DNA of 49,807 nt from Paenibacillus caui (lineage in GTDB: Bacteria > Bacillota > Bacilli > Paenibacillales > Paenibacillaceae). Position numbers and translations under genes: made by a program. The notes below the pieces were generated by a model. That model had not been told where the DNA came from. It saw nothing but the letters and a program-made list of their open reading frames with translations, and ran no database searches. Below, in pieces: positions 44,537-49,807 of this stretch. Position 1 is the first letter of the stretch, and the number at the start of each line of letters is the position of its first letter. Location of the stretch: NCBI RefSeq assembly GCF_019904135.1, contig NZ_JAIOGQ010000035.1, positions 1-49,807 on the forward strand, written 5' to 3'.

Positions 44537-44863
44537 TTATTCTTCCACTTCTTCCTCCACTTCTTCCTCCACTTCTTCCACTAAAGTGACGACCGTCTCC
44601 AGTTTGCGGATGAGAAGCCACTCTTTAAACAAGACTGTATCCAACAAACGAGTAACGGAACGGTTAAACTCAATGATTTGATTGGTCGTAGGCTTCGAAG
44701 GGAAGTGAGGGCGATCGCCTACGAAAGCTTTAATTTTGTCGGATTCGGCATTGATCAGATGGGATAACGCGATCTCTTCCATAGCGATGGATTCCAATAA
44801 ATCCAAAGCGACTTCATCTAAGGACGGACGAAACGGTTGTTCCGGAATTTGCGGCATGCTCAT
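44537..44863 (-). CDS. Small helical protein, two-helix family member 6
   Basis: This protein of 108 residues has helix 1 (SIAMEEIALSHLINAESDKI) and helix 2 (NRSVTRLLDTVLFKEWLLIRKLETVV), close to those of the proteins at 33192 and 39740. The tail is a pure Val/Glu repeat (VEEVEEEVEEEVEE). ATG 44863 has GGGTGAT upstream; an ATG at 44857 is an alternative. It is the third minus-strand member placed beside plus-strand glycosyltransferase operons of cluster B. Confidence 0.76.
   Translation of the reverse strand: MSMPQIPEQPFRPSLDEVALDLLESIAMEEIALSHLINAESDKIKAFVGDRPHFPSKPTTNQIIEFNRSVTRLLDTVLFKEWLLIRKLETVVTLVEEVEEEVEEEVEE
44540..44581 (-). repeat. 12-bp tandem repeat coding for a Val/Glu tail
   Basis: The unit CACTTCTTCCTC (plus strand) is repeated about three and a half times and codes for the acidic tail of the protein at 44537. 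The unit is a multiple of three, so copy-number change would keep the frame. Confidence 0.75.
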
Positions 44864-45092
44864 GAGTATCACCCATTTCTTTTATTCAGTTAACACGAAA
44901 TATTGATATGCTATTTCGAGCAGGAATAGAACCGGCAGAATAAGAAAGAATAAGCAGGACGAACCGCTTAAGCTCGATCTAAATATTTCCAAATGCGAAG
45001 ATCTGCCGGATGTCAAATCTTTTCAGGATACCGAAGCTTATGAAGGGCATTCTATAGCTGCAGTCATTTACGCTATGGAAGGAGAATGTCAA

Positions 45093-45956
45093 TTGATGCG
45101 AATGAAGAAAACGGTAAGCTTGTCATTATCCGCAGCCGTTTTGGCCGGGATGGTGAGTCTTGCAGGCTGTAACTGGGATAATAATAATGTTCGTCCCCAA
45201 GGTATGAAAAATAATACGGCGCAGCGCTTTAATGTCAGAGCGAATGACCAAAACGGAAACCGGTACAATGATCTGAACGGGCTTAAATACAGCTCGGTGC
45301 TCAGCAGAAAGGTGACCGAAGTAGGCTCGGTGGGAACCGCGCATGTGATGACAACCGATCATGAAGCTTTTGTGGCGGTTACTTTAAACGGAACCCGCCC
45401 GGATGCTGCCGGAGCAGGCAATGTGACAGGAAGAACATCTACTCTGGGCAGACCTTTGGGACAAGGGGTTAATCCCGGCGGAACCGATTACCGTCCAAGA
45501 GGCACAGTGGGCGGCGTTACAGGGCTTGGCTATGACGGCAATCGCGCAGGCATGTATGGAGCACCTGGCACAACGTATGATGGAGCCAGACTTGGCGGAG
45601 GACTTGGCGTTCAGGCTGATAACTTTGCCGGAACCGGCAGAGGCATGAATGCTGCGGATAACGTACCGGATGGGGTTAAAAACGAAATTGAGCGTTTGGT
45701 AAAGAAAACGGCTCCCCAAATCCAGCAGGTTTATATTTCCGCCGACACCAATTTTGTTGACCGTGTTGGCCGTTACAGCACGGATGGAAATGGAATGACG
45801 CTGGGCAATAACCCTGTGACGAATACCGTTCGCAATGCAGGACAAGATCTCGGCGCAATGATTGAACAAATCTTCCCTATGCGACGTGGAACTCTTACCG
45901 GCCCGAATGGAAACGTCAATTATCCGACGCGGGGCGACATGAATCCAAATCGGTAA
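45093..45956 (+). CDS. YhcN/YlaJ-type sporulation lipoprotein
   Basis: This protein of about 287 residues has a signal peptide ending in a lipobox (SLAGC, Cys about residue 26), so is membrane-anchored. Two segments match the YhcN/YlaJ family: VGTAHVMTTDHEAFVAVTLNG and VKNEIERLVKKTAPQIQQVYISADTNFVDRV. Between them lies an insert of about 80 residues rich in Gly, Arg, Asn and Thr. Family members are forespore or spore-membrane lipoproteins linked to germination. TTG 45093 or ATG 45096 is the likely start (AAGGAG 8 or 11 bases upstream). The region between the two conserved parts is the variable one. Confidence 0.82.
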   Translation: MMRMKKTVSLSLSAAVLAGMVSLAGCNWDNNNVRPQGMKNNTAQRFNVRANDQNGNRYNDLNGLKYSSVLSRKVTEVGSVGTAHVMTTDHEAFVAVTLNGTRPDAAGAGNVTGRTSTLGRPLGQGVNPGGTDYRPRGTVGGVTGLGYDGNRAGMYGAPGTTYDGARLGGGLGVQADNFAGTGRGMNAADNVPDGVKNEIERLVKKTAPQIQQVYISADTNFVDRVGRYSTDGNGMTLGNNPVTNTVRNAGQDLGAMIEQIFPMRRGTLTGPNGNVNYPTRGDMNPNR

Positions 45957-45973
45957 ACAGCAAGGAATGCATA

Positions 45974-46042
45974 GTGAAAGAGCTTCCCTTCCGCCTAAAG
46001 GTCTCCCGGGACTGACCCTGTGCGGATGGAAAGCTCTTTTCA
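45974..46042. terminator. Long hairpin, probable bidirectional terminator
   Basis: GAAAGAGCTT...TTCCGC pairs with GCGGA...AAAGCTCTTTTC across a loop of about 27 bases. It lies between the lipoprotein gene and the convergent nagA and can serve both. Confidence 0.65.
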
Positions 46043-46061
46043 TTTATTCAGGTTTCTCGGT

Positions 46062-47237
46062 CTATCCGTGGATATGGCGGCCTTTGACCCAAACATCATG
46101 CAGCTCCAGATTGCCGTCAACGAGAAGAAGATCGGCCTGTTTGCCTGTCTCGATGGAGCCGGTGCGGTGATCGATCCGGATCAGTCTGGCAGGATTGCCG
46201 CTGGCCGCTTCCGAAGCTCGTTCAATGCTTAATCCCACTTGCTCGACGAAATAACGGAAGCCGCGAATCATCGTCAGCGTACTGCCGGCGAGGGTACCCT
46301 CACTCTCCTTCAGCGTACATACTCCATCCTTCATGACAACCGGAAGATCGCCAATCATATAATCGCCGTTGCCGAGTCCCGCAGCGGACATCGCGTCTGT
46401 AATCAGCACCAGGTTCCGGTTGTTCTTGACTGTAGCCAGCACGGAGATGGCGGCCGGATGAACATGAATGCCGTCGGCGATAATTTCGGCGCTGATCCGG
46501 GGCGAGCTGAGGATCGCTCCCGCCGTTCCCGGCTTGCGGTGATGGAGTCCGGTCATGGCGTTAAAGGTGTGAACCGCATGGTGAAGGCCCACATCAACCG
46601 CGGCCATGATCTCCTCATAAGAAGCGTCCGTATGACCGGCCGCGGCGACAATGCCTTTTTCACGCAAATAACGAATCAGTTCATGAGCGCCTTCACGTTC
46701 AGGAGCGAAGGTAACCTGCTTAATCAATCCCGGGAAGCGGCTTTCCCAATCCTCGATCCAGGAGCGGTTAGGGTTCACAATGTGTTCCGGGTTTTGGGCC
46801 CCCGGCCATTTGGGACTGATGAAAGGTCCCTCCAAATGAACGCCTTCCAGCTGCGCGTAAGGCATTTCGCCGGAGCGGTATGCGCTCACCTCTTCGAGAA
46901 CGTGATCCAGCACGGAACGCGGAGCGGTCATGGTTGTGGCCAGCATAGCGGTTGTTCCCTGAGAGCTGTGAAACTTCGTGATCGCGTCGAGCCCCTGCTT
47001 GTTTGCCCCGGTAAAATCTTCATGCACGCCGCCATGGACGTGAACATCGATAAATCCGGGAAGTACGTAACTTCCTTTGGCGTCTACCGTATCGCCGGCC
47101 GCTTGTCCCGTACCGGACAAGCCCGCCGATGAGCCGACAAAAGTGATCGTTCCGTTCTCTACGGCAACGGCCCCGTCTTCAATGATGCCAGCTGGAGTAA
47201 CTACTTTTCCGTGTTTGATTGCAAAAGTCCGGTTCAT
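46062..47237 (-). CDS. nagA: N-acetylglucosamine-6-phosphate deacetylase
   Basis: This 391-residue amidohydrolase removes acetate from GlcNAc-6-phosphate. Marks are VLPGFIDVHVHGGVHEDF (metal-binding His pair), LEGPFISPKWPGAQN, AAGHTDASYEEI, HTFNAMTGLHHRKPG and LITDAMSAAGLGNGDY with the catalytic Asp. ATG 47237 has GGGGAG upstream and shares one base with the nagB stop; the longer open frame reads into nagB and lacks a start signal. It is the last gene of the operon. Confidence 0.93.
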   Translation of the reverse strand: MNRTFAIKHGKVVTPAGIIEDGAVAVENGTITFVGSSAGLSGTGQAAGDTVDAKGSYVLPGFIDVHVHGGVHEDFTGANKQGLDAITKFHSSQGTTAMLATTMTAPRSVLDHVLEEVSAYRSGEMPYAQLEGVHLEGPFISPKWPGAQNPEHIVNPNRSWIEDWESRFPGLIKQVTFAPEREGAHELIRYLREKGIVAAAGHTDASYEEIMAAVDVGLHHAVHTFNAMTGLHHRKPGTAGAILSSPRISAEIIADGIHVHPAAISVLATVKNNRNLVLITDAMSAAGLGNGDYMIGDLPVVMKDGVCTLKESEGTLAGSTLTMIRGFRYFVEQVGLSIERASEAASGNPARLIRIDHRTGSIETGKQADLLLVDGNLELHDVWVKGRHIHG

Positions 47238-47965
47238 TATATCAATCTCCCCGCTTCTTGGTCTACAAGCACAATGACGTTCGGATGGGTCTGCAGCAGG
47301 GAGGCAGGACACTCAGTCGTTACCGGTCCCTGCAGCGCACGGGCGATAATCTCGGCCTTGTCTGCGCCTCTGGCCATCAGCAAAATCTGCTTGGCGTGCA
47401 GGATGGAAGCAATGCCCATCGTGATGGCCTGAACCGGAACCTCATCTATGGAATTGAAGAACCGCGCATTGGCCTTGCGGGTGCTTTCATCAAGCGTTAC
47501 GACATGGGTAAAGCCTTCAAGCTCTTCGCCGGGTTCGTTAAACCCGATGTGGCCGTTATGGCCGACACCGAGAATCTGCAGATCGATTCGCCCGGCCCTC
47601 TCAAGGAGCTTGGTATATTCTGCTGCGGCTTGCTGCGGATCAGGATCCGATCCGGGCGGAACATGCGTGTTCTCAGGCAAAATATCAACCAGACTGAACA
47701 GCTTATCGTCCATGAAACGGCGATAGCTTTCCGGATGGTCCGCCGGGAGGCCGACATACTCGTCGAGATTGTAGCTTTGCGCCTGGGCAAAGCTTACGGA
47801 GCCCTCGTTAAATAATTCGACAAGCCGCTTGTAAACGCCGACAGGCGTACTGCCGGTGGCGAGTCCAAGCAGCGCTTTCGGGTTGCTCTGCAGCAAGCTG
47901 GCGATAATGCCGGCTCCAATGTCATTAAACTGCTCTTCGGTTTGGGCCTTGATAATGTTGGGCAT
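47237..47965 (-). CDS. nagB: Glucosamine-6-phosphate deaminase
   Basis: This 242-residue enzyme converts glucosamine-6-phosphate to fructose-6-phosphate and ammonia. Marks are LGLATGSTPVGVYKRLVEL, SYNLDEYVGL, ILGVGHNGHIGFNEPGEEL with the catalytic Asp/His region, and ITMGIASILHAKQILLMARG. Its length fits the short, non-allosteric nagB form of Bacillus. It starts two bases after the regulator stop and overlaps nagA by one base, so all three are co-transcribed. Confidence 0.95.
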   Translation of the reverse strand: MPNIIKAQTEEQFNDIGAGIIASLLQSNPKALLGLATGSTPVGVYKRLVELFNEGSVSFAQAQSYNLDEYVGLPADHPESYRRFMDDKLFSLVDILPENTHVPPGSDPDPQQAAAEYTKLLERAGRIDLQILGVGHNGHIGFNEPGEELEGFTHVVTLDESTRKANARFFNSIDEVPVQAITMGIASILHAKQILLMARGADKAEIIARALQGPVTTECPASLLQTHPNVIVLVDQEAGRLI

Positions 47966-47967
47966 GC

Positions 47968-48885
47968 TTATTTTCCTCCAATCGCTTTGCGGTATCGGCG
48001 CACGTTCTGATAAGAATCTTCCAGCTTCGGAACATAGTCTTCAAACTCAGAACTGACCATTCCCATAAACAAAATATCAATAATGTGCAGCTGGGCAATC
48101 CGGGAAGCCATATCGCCGCGGCGCATTCCCTCTTCCAAGGAAGAGGAGAACAGGGCGACGTCGGCCAAAGAGGCAAGTGTGCTGCTTCCATACTGCGTCA
48201 ATGAGATCGTAACGGCCCCGCTGTCCTTCGCACACCGGAGGGCGTCGATCGTTTCCGGGGTTTCCCCGGAATAGGAGATCGCGACCGCCGCATCGCCGGC
48301 CTGCAGCGCGGAAGCGGATGTAATCTGCATGTGAAAATCGGCAAAAGCCGTGCAGTTCTTCCCGATCCGTATCAGCTTTTGATAGAAATCCTGAGCCACG
48401 ATGGATGAGGTGGCTACGCCGTACAAATCGATTCTTCGGGCGCTGCACAAAATTTTGACTACCTGCTGCAGCTGATTCATATCCAGAAGCCGGGTCGTAT
48501 CGGTAATGGACGCTACATGATTAGCTTCCATGGCTGCTGCGATGGTGCGCAGGTCGTTGCCGGCGATGACGTCCTGGTATTCGTTCTGAACGGGCTTTTG
48601 GGCCAGCTCGCTGGCCAGCTTCATTTTAAAATCCGGGAAACCTTTGAAATGAAAAACTTTGCAAAAACGGGTCACTGTTGAAGGGCTGACGCCGCACTTT
48701 TCAGCGAGCCCGGTAATCCCCAGGTTGACAATGGAAGCAGGGGAGGTCAGGATATGCTCCGCAATCCGCCGTTCCTGCTGCGGGAGCTGTTCGAAATGCT
48801 CCTGCACGGCATGGAGAATAGGAGATAGGATATGCTTCACCCTCTTTCTGGCCGAAGAAGGCAAAAGTGCCTGCTCCGGGATCAC
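47968..48885 (-). CDS. MurR/RpiR family regulator of the nag operon
   Basis: This protein of about 300 residues has an N-terminal RpiR helix-turn-helix (LPQQERRIAEHILTSPASIV, GLAEKCGVSPSTVTRFCKVF) and a C-terminal SIS domain that binds phosphosugars (RRIDLYGVATSSIVAQDFYQKL, AVAISYSGETPETIDALR). Position directly before nagB and nagA suggests it controls the operon, with an amino-sugar phosphate as ligand. The start is uncertain: GTG 48885 gives the longest form, TTG 48864 has GGAGCAGG before it, and GTG 48840 also fits the family start. A palindrome lies upstream at 48937. Confidence 0.88.
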   Translation of the reverse strand: MIPEQALLPSSARKRVKHILSPILHAVQEHFEQLPQQERRIAEHILTSPASIVNLGITGLAEKCGVSPSTVTRFCKVFHFKGFPDFKMKLASELAQKPVQNEYQDVIAGNDLRTIAAAMEANHVASITDTTRLLDMNQLQQVVKILCSARRIDLYGVATSSIVAQDFYQKLIRIGKNCTAFADFHMQITSASALQAGDAAVAISYSGETPETIDALRCAKDSGAVTISLTQYGSSTLASLADVALFSSSLEEGMRRGDMASRIAQLHIIDILFMGMVSSEFEDYVPKLEDSYQNVRRYRKAIGGK

Positions 48886-48936
48886 GTATATGGCTGGAAG
48901 GAAAGAAAATATTTTTTATATAAAACTACATTAACG

Positions 48937-48951
48937 TGAAAATTATTTTCA
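48937..48951. promoter_or_regulatory. Perfect palindrome, candidate RpiR operator
   Basis: TGAAAATTATTTTCA is a perfect 15-base palindrome about 50 bases before the regulator start. TGAAA-N5-TTTCA-like sites are known for RpiR-type regulators, so autoregulation of the nag operon is likely. On the operon strand the palindrome overlaps a possible -35 (TTGAAA). Confidence 0.5.
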
Positions 48952-49058
48952 ATTTCATCATAGAGCATTCATTCCTGTTATGCAAGGGGGAATAAACGAA
49001 CCTAAGGGGCTGATCATAACGAAAAATCATTGTGATCTCATCGGCGTTGGTCTAAACT

Positions 49059-49091
49059 TGAAGTTACATAGAGTGAAATGGTTTAACTTCA
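49059..49091. promoter_or_regulatory. Inverted repeat before the MarR gene
   Basis: TGAAGTTA at 49059-49066 and TAACTTCA at 49084-49091 are exact complements with a 17-base spacer, about 30 bases before the MarR start. It may be the autoregulatory operator, though the spacer is long for MarR sites. Confidence 0.35.
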
Positions 49092-49119
49092 TGAACCATG
49101 TAAGAGAGGGGGCAGATAC

Positions 49120-49569
49120 ATGGGCATCGATCTGGACCACAATATAGAGCGGCTTCTGAATGCGTGGAAGAAAACGACCCGGCAAATTGAGAACGATATC
49201 ATGCAGCACAAGGAGCTGGGGCTTACCGGCCCCCAGTTTCACCTGCTTATTTTTATATACAGGAAAGGAACCTGCAAAGTCAGCGACCTGGCCGAAGCGA
49301 TGAATGTCAAGCCAAGCGCCATTACCGTTATGCTCGACCGGCTTGTGCAGAGCGGCTTTGTGGACCGGCGACACGATGAGAATGACCGCAGAGCGGTGCT
49401 TGTATCTTTGACCGGTCGCGGCAACGAGGTGATGGCTGAGGGCCGGAAGAAATCTCTAAAAATCGTAAAGTGGTATTTGGGCCAGCTCAAGGATAGCGAA
49501 GTAGAGTCGCTGGTGGGTATTGTTGAGAAGCTGTCCACGATGGAGAAGCCGCCTTGGCTCCAGAAATAA
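49120..49569 (+). CDS. MarR family transcriptional regulator
   Basis: This 149-residue protein has the MarR winged helix: LTGPQFHLLIFIYRKGTCKVSDLAEAMNVKPSAITVMLDRLVQSGFVDRRHDENDRRAVLVSLTGRG, with the D-x-R wing at DENDRR. MarR dimers usually repress their own operon and efflux or stress genes, and respond to small aromatic ligands. No target gene is visible inside the window since the intron follows. ATG 49120 has GAGAGGGGG upstream. A terminator at 49641 ends the gene. Confidence 0.9.
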   Translation: MGIDLDHNIERLLNAWKKTTRQIENDIMQHKELGLTGPQFHLLIFIYRKGTCKVSDLAEAMNVKPSAITVMLDRLVQSGFVDRRHDENDRRAVLVSLTGRGNEVMAEGRKKSLKIVKWYLGQLKDSEVESLVGIVEKLSTMEKPPWLQK

Positions 49570-49640
49570 GACGGGATCAGCGCAGTTGACACCATCCGAA
49601 ATTACAAAGACCTGGTTATAAATGTAATATATAGAAACGA

Positions 49641-49673
49641 AAAAAACCGCCAATAGTAATTCGGCGGTTTTAT
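49641..49673. terminator. Rho-independent terminator of the MarR gene
   Basis: AAAACCGCC at 49643-49651 and GGCGGTTTT at 49663-49671 form a perfect 9-bp stem with an 11-base loop. It can work in both directions. The group II intron begins 9 bases downstream. Confidence 0.8.
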
Positions 49674-49680
49674 AATACTA

Positions 49681-49807
49681 GTACGCCCAGCATGGGCGTC
49701 ATCTACACGGTGAAAGTCCGGAATGGGGGCTGGCGAGCGCCTACCATTAGCCAAGGGTAAGGGTGTCCCATCGTGAGGTGGAATCTGAAGGAAGCCGGAG
49801 GCAAAAG
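49681..49807 (+). mobile_element. Group II intron, 5' end (domain I), cut by the window edge
   Basis: The sequence opens GTACGCCCAGCATGGGCGT, then has GGTGAAAGTCC, GCCAAGGGTAAGGGTGTCCC, and GAGGTGGAATCTGAAGGAAG, ending GCCGGAGGCAAAAG. These blocks in this order are the conserved start of domain I of bacterial group II introns. The rest, including the reverse-transcriptase ORF and domain V, lies beyond the window. The first bases are GTACG where GTGCG or GTGYG is usual. The site just past a terminator hairpin is what IIC-type introns prefer, but class cannot be fixed from 127 bases. Confidence 0.85.

Noticed and set aside
44920..45092. Open frame running into the lipoprotein gene from upstream
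   Set aside because: There is no start codon in frame before 45075 and the signal peptide begins at 45093-45096; it may be a decayed fragment but nothing identifies it.
46239..47132. 297-codon plus-strand open frame inside nagA
   Set aside because: Antisense to an unmistakable nagA; composition and lack of a start signal mark it as a shadow.

Overview
The window looks like a chromosomal segment of a spore-forming Firmicute of the Paenibacillaceae, most likely Paenibacillus or a close relative. This rests on the gene content (two YjcZ-type mini-proteins, a YheC/YheD ATP-grasp protein, two CgeB-type glycosyltransferases, a YhcN/YlaJ-type lipoprotein), strong AGGAGG-type ribosome binding sites and frequent GTG/TTG starts. 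No replication, rRNA or tRNA gene was seen. Species was not determined.

Layout. (1) 1-7.7 kb is mixed housekeeping and regulation: a YjcZ peptide, a class I aminotransferase, a flavin split-barrel protein divergent from a MocR-type regulator, an AraC regulator, a 38-residue Arg-rich peptide, phosphatidylserine decarboxylase and a YheC/YheD protein. (2) 7.9-20.3 kb is spore-surface glycan cluster A, all on the + strand: a GT4 enzyme, three GT2 enzymes, a sugar-1-phosphate nucleotidyltransferase, a GT-D-fold enzyme, a GT2 with a C-terminal extension, three small helical proteins, a polybasic protein, two CgeB-like proteins and glucose-1-phosphate cytidylyltransferase (rfbF). (3) 20.5-21.8 kb is an AT-rich two-gene cassette for exported proteins. 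(4) 22.1-26.4 kb (- strand) holds the rest of a CDP-sugar pathway: rfbG, an RmlC-like epimerase, a GT2, a GNAT and a DegT aminotransferase. (5) 26.6-28.6 kb has a helical protein, a protein with nine collagen-like G-X-Y triplets plus tandem beta domains, and a second YjcZ peptide. (6) 29.0-44.0 kb is glycan cluster B: manC, a GDP-fucose-synthase-like gene, two kinase-fold proteins, glycosyltransferases, gmd, a tandem pair of fucosyltransferase-like proteins, a PglD/NeuD-type acyltransferase overlapping a GDP-perosamine-synthase-like gene, and a large two-part glycosyltransferase. Three paralogous small helical proteins lie on the opposite strand among them. (7) 45-49.6 kb has a sporulation lipoprotein, a murR/rpiR-nagB-nagA operon and a MarR regulator. 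The window ends inside the 5' end of a group II intron placed just downstream of a terminator.

How it works together (inference). Clusters A and B appear to supply three activated sugar families: CDP-6-deoxyhexoses, GDP-L-fucose and GDP-N-acyl-perosamine, perhaps with an RmlA-type NDP-glucose. Glycosyltransferases and small structural proteins would build and anchor a glycan on the spore surface. Two patterns stand out. Six proteins share a tetrapeptide-periodic Gly-x3 helix with an aromatic after many of the glycines, several of them next to Arg/Lys-rich N-termini. Six small proteins, three per cluster, share the same two-helix signature. Together these suggest a dedicated scaffold that organises the glycosylation enzymes.
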